In this document: piece after piece, positions 25,876-34,012 of the stretch
Position numbering within the stretch: the first letter of the stretch is position 1
How the letters are laid out: each line of letters begins with the position of its first letter
Source of the DNA: G965215145 sp965215145
GTDB taxonomy: Bacteria > Bacteroidota > Rhodothermia > Rhodothermales > JANQRZ01
Assembly: GCA_965215145.1 (NCBI GenBank)
Contig: OZ244038.1
Location: forward strand, 1,488,001-1,552,000
DNA: 64,000 nucleotides
Direction: 5' to 3'
The notes under the pieces: model-generated
Databases searched by the model: none
What the model saw: the letters and a program-made list of their open reading frames with translations, nothing else
Told to the model about the DNA's origin: nothing
Translations under genes and position numbers: made by a program

Positions 25876-26850
25876 ATGCCGCTGATCGCCGTCAACTACC
25901 ACTACATCCGGCCGGCCTACGACCACCCGTTCCCCGGCATCCACGGGATCACGCCGGATCATCTCTCGCGCCAACTGGAGCTGCTCGCCGGGGCGGGGGC
26001 CTTCGTGAGCGGGGCCGAGCTCCGCGCGGCCGTCCAGGGTGAGGCAGAGCTCCCGGAGCGCGCCTTCATCGTGACGCTCGACGACGGGCTCCGCGAGCAG
26101 GCGGAGTGGGCCTGGCCGGTGTTCCAGCGGCTCGGCGTACCGGCGCTCTTCTTCGTCAACACGGACCCCATCGCAGAGGGCACCGTCTCGCGCGTCCACA
26201 AGATCCACCTCCTTCGAGCGCACACCGACCCGGTAGCGTTCGAGGCCGAGGTCCGCGCGCGCGCCGCCGCGCTCGGGGAGACCCCGGCCGATGTTCCCGA
26301 GGAGCAGGCGACGGGGCACTACCAGTACGACGGTTCGGCCGTGGCGAAGCTGAAGTACCTCCTCAACTTCACCCTGGCCCCGGCCATTCGGGACGCCGTC
26401 GTGGACGCCCTCTTCGCCGAGCGGTTCGACGAGCGGGCCGAGAGCGGGCGGCTCTACATGAGCCGCGAGCAGATCGCGGAGCTGGGTGCCGCCGACGCCG
26501 TCGGGAGCCACGCCCACGAGCACGTCCCGCTCGGGCTCCTCGACGGGGAGGAGGCGGCCGATCAGATCCGGCAGGCGCAGGGGCTCCTCGCGGACTGGGC
26601 GGGCTCCGCGCCCTACGCGCTGAGCTACCCCTACGGCTCGGCCGAGGCCGCCACGCCGGGGGTAGCCGCCGCGGCTGCCGCGGAGGGGGTCGCCTTCGCC
26701 TTCACCACCGAGCGCGCGGCGAACCCGACGCTGGAGCGCCCGCTGCTGCTCGCCCGTTACGACAACAACGACCTCCCGGGCGGCAAGGCTGCACGCCTAC
26801 CCCTGGAGGGCCTGTTCGACCACGCCGCGGCGGCGCGGCGCTACCTCTAA
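25876..26850 (+). CDS. Polysaccharide deacetylase family protein (cytoplasmic)
   Basis: A 324-residue protein without a signal peptide. It opens with PLIAVNYHYIRPAYDHPF, then FIVTLDDGLREQAEWAWPV (NodB D-D motif), VPALFFVNTDPI, AVGSHAHEHVPLGLL (His motif, H-x3-H) and YALSYPYGSAEAATPG. The internal insert (residues ~115-200) with KLKYLLNFTLAPAIRDAV is typical of the polysaccharide-locus deacetylase subgroup. It is placed between two copies of the acetyltransferase family, so opposing acetylation and deacetylation steps may tailor the same sugar. Confidence 0.85.
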   Translation: MPLIAVNYHYIRPAYDHPFPGIHGITPDHLSRQLELLAGAGAFVSGAELRAAVQGEAELPERAFIVTLDDGLREQAEWAWPVFQRLGVPALFFVNTDPIAEGTVSRVHKIHLLRAHTDPVAFEAEVRARAAALGETPADVPEEQATGHYQYDGSAVAKLKYLLNFTLAPAIRDAVVDALFAERFDERAESGRLYMSREQIAELGAADAVGSHAHEHVPLGLLDGEEAADQIRQAQGLLADWAGSAPYALSYPYGSAEAATPGVAAAAAAEGVAFAFTTERAANPTLERPLLLARYDNNDLPGGKAARLPLEGLFDHAAAARRYL

Positions 26851-26906
26851 GACAGGCGTACCTTAGAGGCGCTACGGAGGGGAGCCCCCCACCATACCCC
26901 GTCTTC

Positions 26907-28125
26907 ATGCCCGACCCTGGCACCTCCGCGGTCGCTGCGTTGCGTTCCAGCCCCCTCAAGCTCGTCTCGCCCCGGCCGCACGAGATCCGCGCGTTCGAGG
27001 AGGACGACTGGGAGCGCCTCGTCCGGTACTACGAGGCCTACAACGGCTCCGGTTACGTGCTCACGCACCGGCCGTTCTTCGACTGGTGTTTCGCCTCCCC
27101 GTTCCGCCCCGACGGCCGCCACGGTCAGCGTATCCTCTTCGCTACCGACCGGTCGGGGCGGCGGCGGATCGTGGGAGGCTGCGGGTTGATGCCGTGGCCG
27201 CTGCAGGTGGGCGGTGAGCGTGTGCTCGGGCAGTGCCCCGTCAACCTCCACCTGAACGCCCCGTATCGGGGGCGAGGGCTGGGGCAGGCCCTCCTCGAAG
27301 CGGCGAGCTACGACTTGCCGGTGACGTACGCCGGCGGCGCGCGCCCCGTGACGTTCCCGATGTTCCGGCGGTTCGGCGCCTCGCTCGTCACGAGGATGCA
27401 CCGGGCCGTGCGGGTGCTAGACGCCGAAGTCTGTGGGGGCGTCGTCCGGTCCTCGCCCTCCTTCATGGAGATGGACCCCGCGGTGCGGCGCCGAGCTCTG
27501 GCTGCCGTCAACGCCGCCGCTGAGGCACCGGGCGGCAGTGCTGCCGGCTTCGGGCTGGAGCGGGCGGCGCGGTTCGGTCCGGAGTGGGACGAGGCGTGGG
27601 CGGGGGTCCGGGCCGGGTACGGGACGACGACGTGGCGCTCGGCGGCGTTCCTGAACTGGCGCTACGGGGCGTACCCCTTCGCGATCTACGAGACCCACGT
27701 CCTCCGCGACGGCGGGGGCCGGATCACGGGGTTCGTGGCGCTGCGCGAGGAGCGGCCGGCGTTCGGGGCGGTGCTGCGGGTGGTCGACGCCGTGGCGGCG
27801 CCGGGGGCGCTGGGGGCGCTGCTGGCGCTGGTCGAGGCGGAGGCCCGCCGCCGCCGCGTCGCCTTCGTAGACGTCCTCAGCGCGGGCGGATTCTCCAAGG
27901 GGGGCGGATAGGATGGGGCAGGCGCTTCGGGGCGCGGGGTACCGGGAGCTGGAGACGGAGGAGGGCGGGACCCTGCTGCCGCTGGATCTGAAACCGCTCC
28001 GCTGGCGTCAGAGCATCAACGTCGTCGTCCACTTCCCCTCCCAGGACAGCCTTGCCGACGAGGTGGCTCGTGGCGACTTCTACTTCGTCAAGGGCGACGG
28101 CGACCAGGACCGCGCGAACCGATAA
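26907..28125 (+). pseudogene. Two-domain GNAT-type acetyltransferase, copy 2, frameshifted at a G6 tract
   Basis: The first frame (26907-27911, 334 codons) matches copy 1 from FEEDDWERLVRYYEAYNG and FDWCFASPFRPDG through PYRGRGLGQALLEA and GPEWDEAWAGVRAGYG to FVDVLSAGGFSKGGG, then stops. The missing C-terminus is intact in the next frame from 27913 (GQALRGAGYRELETEEGG, PLDLKPLRWRQS, FYFVKGDGDQDRA). The shift lies at AAGGGGGGCGG near 27898-27905; removing one G restores KGADRMGQALRGAGYREL and a full-length ~405-residue protein. Either a reversible or recent mutation, or a homopolymer error. The 3' half includes the 306-bp block identical to copy 3. Confidence 0.8.
27566..27871 (+). repeat. 306-bp perfect direct repeat, left copy
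   Basis: Identical base for base to 29012-29317 (offset 1446 bp), compared by eye along its full length. It begins GGCGCGGTTCGGTCCGGAG and ends TTCGCCTTCGTAGA-like (actual end GCCTTCGTAGA). It covers the C-terminal-domain codons from GPEWDEAW to FVD. Sequence diverges sharply on both sides, which points to gene conversion or a recent recombination rather than selection. Confidence 0.9.
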
Positions 28126-28160
28126 CGCGAACCGATAACAAGGTCGCGCGAACCAATAAG
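28114..28160 (+). repeat. 13-bp tandem repeat over the end of acetyltransferase copy 2
   Basis: GCGAACCGATAAC occurs twice in perfect tandem (28114-28126, 28127-28139). A third, imperfect unit GCGAACCAATAAG lies at 28148-28160. The first unit contains the stop codon of the copy 2 C-terminus. Confidence 0.8.
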
Positions 28161-28308
28161 CTGTGCGTCCGTTTCTGAGCGCGAGCGTCGCACAGGCGCC
28201 ACGGGAGAGGACGGTCGGGCCCACGCAGGGAACGGTGAACGCCGATCCGGGCGATGTGAAGCCCACCCTCTCCCCGTTGGCACGGCTTTAGATTAACCCG
28301 ATTCTGCG

Positions 28309-28338
28309 GTCCCATCGAGTAATGTCCCATCGAGTAAT
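28309..28338 (+). repeat. 15-bp perfect tandem duplication in the leader of acetyltransferase copy 3
   Basis: GTCCCATCGAGTAAT at 28309-28323 is repeated exactly at 28324-28338, ending 8 bp before the ATG at 28347. It may change the ribosome-binding region or spacing. No clear purine-rich Shine-Dalgarno is visible in either unit. Confidence 0.85.
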
Positions 28339-28346
28339 AATGAGCT

Positions 28347-29567
28347 ATGCAGCAGGCAGAACGGAACACCACGCCCTCCGCCCTCCGCCCCCGCCGAGGC
28401 GACGCCGCGCGCGTTCGGCCTGAGATCCGGCCGTTCCGGGAGGGCGACTGGCCGGCCGTGGCGCGGTACTACGAGACCCGCTACCGCCCCGGCTACATCC
28501 TCTCCCGGCGCGACTACTTCGACTGGTGCTTCGGCTCCCCCCATGCGCTGGCGGACGACCACGGGCAGCGGCTCGTGGTGGACGAGAGCCGCCCCGACGG
28601 GGACCACGTCGTCGGCATCGGGGGGACGATGGCGTGGCCGCTCCAGGCCGGCGGCGAGCAGGCGATGGCGAGCTGCACCATCAACATCCTCCTCGACCGG
28701 GACTACCGGAAGGGGACGCTCGGCTACCGGCTGATGAAGGAGGCGAGCCTGAGGTTCCCCTACACGGTCGCCATCGGCGTCCGCCCGGTCGTGCTCCAGA
28801 CGATTCCGCACGCCGGCCCGGCCATCTCCTTCGAGATGCGCCGGTGGGTGCGCGTGCTCGGCGCCGACACGTGCGCTGACCTGGCTCGGCGCGCCCCCTC
28901 GTTCGAGCGTGCGGACGCCTCCGGCCGCGAGGCGGCGCTGGCGCTCGTGGCCGAGGCGGCGGCGGCCTCCGACTCGTCCGCGCAGGCCGAGGGGTACTCG
29001 TTGGAGCGGGTGGCGCGGTTCGGTCCGGAGTGGGACGAGGCGTGGGCGGGGGTCCGGGCCGGGTACGGGACGACGACGTGGCGCTCGGCGGCGTTCCTGA
29101 ACTGGCGCTACGGGGCGTACCCCTTCGCGATCTACGAGACCCACGTCCTCCGCGACGGCGGGGGCCGGATCACGGGGTTCGTGGCGCTGCGCGAGGAGCG
29201 GCCGGCGTTCGGGGCGGTGCTGCGGGTGGTCGACGCCGTGGCGGCGCCGGGGGCGCTGGGGGCGCTGCTGGCGCTGGTCGAGGCGGAGGCCCGCCGCCGC
29301 CGCGTCGCCTTCGTAGATTTCATGATAGGCGGGCGCGCCGACACCGACGCGCTCCGCGCGGCGGGCTACCGCACGCTCGACATCGAGGAGGGGGGGGGGT
29401 GCCTGCTCCCAGCGGACCTGAACCCGGTCCGCTGGCGCGACCGCCCCATCGCCGCGATGTTCTGCTTCCCGCCTGGGCACGGCGGGCTCGACGACGTCTT
29501 GGAAGAGGTCGAGTCCGGCTCGTTCTTCTTCACCAAAGCGGACGGCGACCTCGACCGCGCCTTCTGA
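28347..29567 (+). CDS. Large two-domain GNAT-type acetyltransferase, copy 3
   Basis: A 406-residue intact member. N-terminal half: RPEIRPFREGDWPAVARYYE, YFDWCFGSPHALADDHGQR and a weaker acetyl-CoA loop DRDYRKGTLGYRLMKEA in which the usual R-x-x-G-x-G is altered. C-terminal half: GPEWDEAWAGVRAGYG, FLNWRYGAYPFAIYE, FVDFMIGGRADTDALRAAG, DLNPVRWRDRPI and the terminal FFFTKADGDLDRAF. Its N-terminal half is clearly diverged from copies 1 and 2, but the 306 bp at 29012-29317 are identical to copy 2, making it a mosaic. The distant relic at 5670 is closest to this copy (RPFRE, SGGRAD, LDRAF). Probable cytoplasmic sugar acetylation. Confidence 0.75.
   Translation: MQQAERNTTPSALRPRRGDAARVRPEIRPFREGDWPAVARYYETRYRPGYILSRRDYFDWCFGSPHALADDHGQRLVVDESRPDGDHVVGIGGTMAWPLQAGGEQAMASCTINILLDRDYRKGTLGYRLMKEASLRFPYTVAIGVRPVVLQTIPHAGPAISFEMRRWVRVLGADTCADLARRAPSFERADASGREAALALVAEAAAASDSSAQAEGYSLERVARFGPEWDEAWAGVRAGYGTTTWRSAAFLNWRYGAYPFAIYETHVLRDGGGRITGFVALREERPAFGAVLRVVDAVAAPGALGALLALVEAEARRRRVAFVDFMIGGRADTDALRAAGYRTLDIEEGGGCLLPADLNPVRWRDRPIAAMFCFPPGHGGLDDVLEEVESGSFFFTKADGDLDRAF
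29012..29317 (+). repeat. 306-bp perfect direct repeat, right copy
   Basis: Exact copy of 27566-27871. The first flanking difference on the left is T29011 against C27565; on the right it is T29318 against C27872. Confidence 0.9.
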
Positions 29568-29830
29568 CGGTGGGCTCCGCCCTGGGGGTCCCACCCCGGA
29601 GACTTCTCGACCGCTTCAAGCCCCGCGCTATGGCTCGAGGCCGTAGACTCAGGCGGCGCCTACCGGGAGGGGATCTACACCGCGCGCCGGCGGCCGATGA
29701 TGCACACGAGAATAATCGCCGAAGGGGCCGGCCGCTCTCGGAAGACCTCCTGCGGCTCCAGGCCGAACGAAGCGCTCCGCGCGCACCACAGCCAGAAAGC
29801 ATGATTCAGCCACAGGACGAGGGGGCCGTC
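29568..29830 (+). other. Intergenic segment with a possible coding remnant
   Basis: About 260 bp between acetyltransferase copy 3 and the first sulfotransferase. One plus-strand frame (about 29625-29805) reads LWLEAVDSGGAYREGIYTAR and on to RPMMHTRIIAEG before a stop, with no start codon. It looks protein-like, but I do not recognise it. It may be the scar of a lost gene. Confidence 0.3.
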
Positions 29831-30970
29831 ATGTCTACCGCTCCGGAGCACAGTAGGGAAGCGCTGGGCCGGGAGGACCCGGCGTGGGTGCAGCGCCCGA
29901 TCTTCATCGTCGGCCACCCGAAGTCCGGGACGTCCCTGCTCGTCTCGTTGCTCGACGGGCATCCTCAGCTGGTCGTGTTCCCTCCCGAAACGCACTTCTT
30001 CCGACTCGTCGCAGGCCGTCGCCGCCTGTTCCACGGCGAGATGGGGGAGCTCGGGCCGGAGGCCGTCGCCCACTACATCCTCGCCCACTCGCCCGTCGGT
30101 GACCTCCGTGGGGTCCGTGGGGAAGGGAAGGGAGGGTACGACCTCGACGAGCAGGTGGAGTTCGACTTCGAGGCGTTCGCGGAGCAGGTCCGGGACCGTC
30201 TGCGCACCCCGCCCCACACGCCGGCCCGAGCGCTCAGCGGGATTGCCCTCGCCTTCCAGCGCGTCTCGCCGCGGCACCGCGAGCTCGATGACCTCCGCGG
30301 CTGGGTCGAGAAGACCCCGGATCACTGGCAGGACGTGGAGGCGCTGCACCGGGACTTCCCCGCCGCCCGCTTCATCCACGTCGTCCGCGACCCCCGCGAC
30401 AACTACGCCTCCTACGCCAAGAAGCACCCGGGGCTGAGCCCGCACGCGTTCGCTCACCTTTGGCGTGCCGCCCTCCGGGCGGCCGAGCGCTACGCTGCCG
30501 AGCTTGGGACGGAGCGCTATTTCGTCCTCCGCTACGAGGACCTCCTCCGAGACCCGGACGGGATGACGCGGCGCTTGGCCGCGTTTCTCGGGATCGACTA
30601 CGTCGATGAGCTCCGGGTGCCCTCCCTCTTCGGCGTCTCGTGGGAGGGGAACTCGATGTGGGGGGACCGGATGAGCGGGATCTCGACGGCCCCCATCGGG
30701 CGGTACCGCCAGTGGAAGCGGCCAGCCGACCTCGGCGTCGTGGAAGCCGTCGTGCTGGACGAGATGCGCAGAGCGGGCTACGAGCCGGAGTCCACGCCGA
30801 GCGCGCTCGACCAGCGCCGCCACCGGGCGCTGGCCGCCGTAGAGGGGCTCCGGCGGCGCGTGAAGTTCGGGTACCGAGGGCTCCGGCACTGGGTGCATCC
30901 GGCTGGCCCCTTCAGCCCGGACGCACCGGGGCCGGTCCCGTTGCTCAAGCGCGCGTGGCGTCGGCCTTAA
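29831..30970 (+). CDS. PAPS-dependent sulfotransferase 1
   Basis: A 379-residue protein. The ATG at 29831 follows a GAGGGG ribosome-binding site; an in-frame ATG lies 10 codons upstream. The 5'-phosphosulfate-binding loop is FIVGHPKSGTSLLVSLLDGH (residues ~25-44). The 3'-phosphate site is FIHVVRDPRDNYASYAKK, and FVLRYEDLLRDP with LAAFLGIDY follows, the normal sulfotransferase order. It transfers sulfate from PAPS to a hydroxyl or amine of the acceptor glycan, presumably in the cytoplasm or at the inner membrane face. A Lys/Arg-rich C-terminal tail extends beyond the domain. First of nine related genes in the locus. Confidence 0.88.
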   Translation: MSTAPEHSREALGREDPAWVQRPIFIVGHPKSGTSLLVSLLDGHPQLVVFPPETHFFRLVAGRRRLFHGEMGELGPEAVAHYILAHSPVGDLRGVRGEGKGGYDLDEQVEFDFEAFAEQVRDRLRTPPHTPARALSGIALAFQRVSPRHRELDDLRGWVEKTPDHWQDVEALHRDFPAARFIHVVRDPRDNYASYAKKHPGLSPHAFAHLWRAALRAAERYAAELGTERYFVLRYEDLLRDPDGMTRRLAAFLGIDYVDELRVPSLFGVSWEGNSMWGDRMSGISTAPIGRYRQWKRPADLGVVEAVVLDEMRRAGYEPESTPSALDQRRHRALAAVEGLRRRVKFGYRGLRHWVHPAGPFSPDAPGPVPLLKRAWRRP

Positions 30971-31105
30971 GGACGCCGCTCAGCCGGACGAAACGGAACG
31001 CGGACGCTCTCTCCTGTCGCCCGGCCGTTACGAGACCGCCCCGCCGTTACCAACGGGCTCCCATCGCCGACGGGCTACGACCGGGTTCTTCCCGAGTGCT
31101 TCGGA

Positions 31106-31133
31106 TTGCAGGCCGTGGAGGGGGGTACCTTAT
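31106..31133 (+). promoter_or_regulatory. Candidate internal promoter
   Basis: TTG at 31106-31108, a 17-bp spacer and TACCTTAT at 31126-31133, 37 bp before the ATG at 31171. This follows a 135-bp gene-free stretch. A visual match to the Bacteroidota TAnnTTTG pattern with a slightly short spacer. Confidence 0.35.
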
Positions 31134-31170
31134 CTCACCGCTGCGGTGGCCCTCCCCGCTCCTCGATCCT

Positions 31171-32649
31171 ATGGAGTCTCGCTTCGACGTCTGCTACCTG
31201 GTATCGCACGGGTTCGCCGCCCGGATGGTGCTCCATTCGGACGTGATCCCGAACATGAGGGATCTCGGGCTCCGGGTCGCCGTGGTCATGCCGAACGCGG
31301 AGGAGCCGCAGATGCGCGACCTCGCGGAGCGCCAGGGCTTCTCGCTCTTCAAGGCGCCCGACGTGGATTCCCGACGCCGCAACGAGTACCAGCGGCTCCG
31401 GCGGTACCTTTTCGAGGACGTCCGCGCCAACCCGGCCCTGTGGTCGAACCACGTCAAGGCGTTGCACAAGGCGAGAGGGTGGCCAGGGAGGCTGCGCCTC
31501 CGCCTCTTCTACGCCGTCAACCGCGCCGTCGTGGCCTCGTCCGCCATCCGGCGCGCGCTCTCGCGCCTGGAGCGCCGCGCCCTCGCTAACCCCGAGGTCG
31601 CGGCGATCCTCCAAGAGATCCGGCCCCGCATCGTCATAGCGACGTACCCCGTCAGCCCTATCGAGGGGTACTTCCTCCACGAGGCCGAGCGCGCCGGCAT
31701 CCCCACGGTCGGCCACCTGCTCAGCTGGGACAACGTGACCACGAAGGGGCGCTTCCCCGCTCCGCCGCAGACGTACATCGCCTGGGGGCCGATCATGGCC
31801 GCCGAGATCGAGGAGTACTACGGCCCCCTTTCCGGCGGCGTCTACGAGTGCGGGGTCCCACACTTCGACGCCCACATCCGCGCTCCCAACGACGAGGGGC
31901 GCCGCGAGGCGCTGCGGGAGATGGGCCTTGACCCGCGGCGCCCCTACCTCTTCTTCGGGATGAGCGCCCCGGCCGCCTCGCCCCACGAGATCGACATCGT
32001 GGAGTGGCTCGCCGGCCGCGTGAAGGAGGGCCACCTCGGCGAGGAGATGCAGCTCCTCATCCGCCCCCACCCGCAGAACATGGAGGGCCACCTCGCCGAT
32101 GCCGCGTGGCTCCCCCGCATCGACGCCCTCCGGGGCGACGGGGTGGCGGTGGACTACCCGGAATTGGAGGCGAGCCAGCTCGACTGGAACATGAAGGAGC
32201 AGGACCTCATCCGCCTCGTCAACATCATCGCGGGGTGCGCCGTCTGTCTCAACTCCGGCTCCACGATCACCATCGACGCCCTCCTCCACGACAAGCCCGT
32301 CGTGCTCACGGGGTTCGACGCGGGCAAGGAGGTGCCGTGGTGGGCGTCGACGGAGCGGGGGGCGGAGTACCCCCACCTCGCGAAGCTCATCGGGCTCGGC
32401 GGCGTCCGCATCGCACGGTCGTTCGAGGACCTGGAGGCGAAGATCCAGGCCTACCTCGACGACCCGACCCTCGACGCCGCAGAACGGGCGGCGACTCGAG
32501 CCGCGGAGTGTGGGGTCTGCGACGGGCGCGCCTCCGAGCGCGTCGCCGCGGCTGCGGCCGGGCTCGCAGCCGAGGCCGGGTGGCGGCCGCAGCCCGTGGG
32601 GGCGTCGGCCGGCGACGGCGCCGCCCTGTTCCCTAGCCCCTCCGCGTGA
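31171..32649 (+). CDS. GT-B-fold glycosyl/glycerophosphotransferase-like protein
   Basis: A 492-residue protein from the ATG at 31171. The N-terminus FDVCYLVSHGFAARMVLHSD resembles a nucleotide-sugar transferase first Rossmann domain, with IVIATYPVSPIEGYFLHEAE at its end. The second domain has YLFFGMSAPAASPHEIDIV, LLIRPHPQNMEGH and AGCAVCLNSGSTITIDALLHDKP. The RPHP and NSGSTITIDALL-type blocks are seen in CDP-glycerol glycerophosphotransferase and capsule (KpsS/NeuC-like) GT-B proteins. It probably adds a sugar or polyol-phosphate to the repeat unit. Exact specificity is not identifiable. It lacks membrane helices. Confidence 0.65.
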   Translation: MESRFDVCYLVSHGFAARMVLHSDVIPNMRDLGLRVAVVMPNAEEPQMRDLAERQGFSLFKAPDVDSRRRNEYQRLRRYLFEDVRANPALWSNHVKALHKARGWPGRLRLRLFYAVNRAVVASSAIRRALSRLERRALANPEVAAILQEIRPRIVIATYPVSPIEGYFLHEAERAGIPTVGHLLSWDNVTTKGRFPAPPQTYIAWGPIMAAEIEEYYGPLSGGVYECGVPHFDAHIRAPNDEGRREALREMGLDPRRPYLFFGMSAPAASPHEIDIVEWLAGRVKEGHLGEEMQLLIRPHPQNMEGHLADAAWLPRIDALRGDGVAVDYPELEASQLDWNMKEQDLIRLVNIIAGCAVCLNSGSTITIDALLHDKPVVLTGFDAGKEVPWWASTERGAEYPHLAKLIGLGGVRIARSFEDLEAKIQAYLDDPTLDAAERAATRAAECGVCDGRASERVAAAAAGLAAEAGWRPQPVGASAGDGAALFPSPSA

Positions 32650-32760
32650 CGACCTCGACCGCCCCGGCGGGACGGGCCGCCGGCGCTCCGGCCGCGCTCC
32701 GGCCCTCCGCACCCCCGCCCCCACGGGTCGCGGGCACATCCCACTTGCCTCCTGACGACC

Positions 32761-34008
32761 ATGCCCCTAGCAAGCCGCATCGCCCACGCGCTGACGAGCG
32801 TGCCTCTGCCGAGCCGCCTCCGGAAGGCCGTAGTCCGGCGGGCCCGCCGGAGGCGGAATGAGCGCTTCGGCATGGAGGACATTGTCCGCGAGGTCCGCCG
32901 GCACACCAAGCCGGTCGAGTGCCCGCTGCTGCTCATCTCCCAGGTCCCCCGCTCCGGTGGCACCCTCCTGGGCCAACTCTTCGACGGCCACCCTGAGGTA
33001 CTTGCCCATCCCGACCAGCTCCAGAACGTGAAGGAGGAGTGGCCGACGTTCGACCGCTCGGCTCGGCCGGACACATGGTTCGAGCGGCTCCTCGAACGCT
33101 ACACCGTCCAGCGCGCCCACGAGGGCTACCGCCGTGGGCGGCACGACGAGACGCACCTGTTCCTTTTTCTCCCGGAGGTCCAGCGGGCCGTCTTCCTGGA
33201 CGCCGTCGGCCGGCACGCCCGCCCAGCCGCCCGGGCCATCTTCGACGCCTACCTCACGTCGTACTTCGCGGCCTGGGTGAACCACCACGCCCTCCCCGGC
33301 CCGAAGCGGCTCGTCACGTCGTTCGTCTCGGAGATGGCGACGGACCCCGGCAACGTGGAGCGCTTCTTCGACGTGTACCCCGACGGCTACCTCGTCCAGG
33401 TGATCCGTTCGCCCCAGGGCTGGCACGCCTCGATGGTGAAGGCGATACAGAGGGGGTGGATGCAAAAGGCGTGGATACCGGAGGCGTGGGAGGGGCAGGA
33501 GTTCAGCCAAGAGGAACGGGCAGCGCGCGTGGCCGAGATCATCAACCCCTGGATCGCCTCGGCGCAGTCGATCGAGCGGAACCGGGCGCGCTTCGGCGAG
33601 CGCGTGATCGTCGTGGACTTCGAGGGCCTCGTCGGGGACACCGAGGGCACGATGCGAGCGGTCTGTGCCGCCACCGGCCTCACCTACAGCCCCGCCCTCC
33701 TCACGCCGACCTTCAACGGCGCCCCGCTCCTCTCGAACACGAGCTTTGACGGGGCGGCAAGGGGGCGGGTGGACCGCAGCGTGCTGGAGCGGCGGCGCCA
33801 CCTCACAGAGGCGGAGGAGGAATACCTCGACCGGAACACGACCGAGCTCCACGAGCGCGTCCGTGCGCTCGCCCTGGCTGCCGAGGCACCGGCCGAGGCC
33901 GGGCGGACGGCCGCTCGGAGGCCGGCGGTAGGGGAAGCGCCCGGTGCCACAGCGATGGCTCCCTCCCTATCGCGACCGAACCCAGTTACGACTGAGCCGA
34001 CGCCCTAA
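32761..34008 (+). CDS. PAPS-dependent sulfotransferase 2
   Basis: A 415-residue protein. PAPS loop LLISQVPRSGGTLLGQLFDG after an Arg-rich N-terminal helix; later YLVQVIRSPQGWHASMVKA (3'-phosphate-binding region) and VIVVDFEGLVGDTEGTM. It is a close paralogue of the gene at 34986 along its whole length (shared ISQ.PRSGGTLLGQLFDGHPE, FDAY..SYFAAW.NH, NGAPLLSNTSFD). It differs by an 11-residue insert made of a 5-residue repeat (33454-33498) and a longer, low-complexity Ala/Pro C-terminus. The substrate presumably overlaps with that of its paralogue; nothing in the sequence fixes it. Confidence 0.82.
   Translation: MPLASRIAHALTSVPLPSRLRKAVVRRARRRRNERFGMEDIVREVRRHTKPVECPLLLISQVPRSGGTLLGQLFDGHPEVLAHPDQLQNVKEEWPTFDRSARPDTWFERLLERYTVQRAHEGYRRGRHDETHLFLFLPEVQRAVFLDAVGRHARPAARAIFDAYLTSYFAAWVNHHALPGPKRLVTSFVSEMATDPGNVERFFDVYPDGYLVQVIRSPQGWHASMVKAIQRGWMQKAWIPEAWEGQEFSQEERAARVAEIINPWIASAQSIERNRARFGERVIVVDFEGLVGDTEGTMRAVCAATGLTYSPALLTPTFNGAPLLSNTSFDGAARGRVDRSVLERRRHLTEAEEEYLDRNTTELHERVRALALAAEAPAEAGRTAARRPAVGEAPGATAMAPSLSRPNPVTTEPTP
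33454..33498 (+). repeat. Three imperfect 15-bp tandem units inside sulfotransferase 2
   Basis: The units encode GWMQK, AWIPE and AWEGQ (GGGTGGATGCAAAAG, GCGTGGATACCGGAG, GCGTGGGAGGGGCAG). The paralogue at 34986 lacks them, so this in-frame expansion is specific to one copy. Confidence 0.6.
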
Positions 34009-34012
34009 CGCG

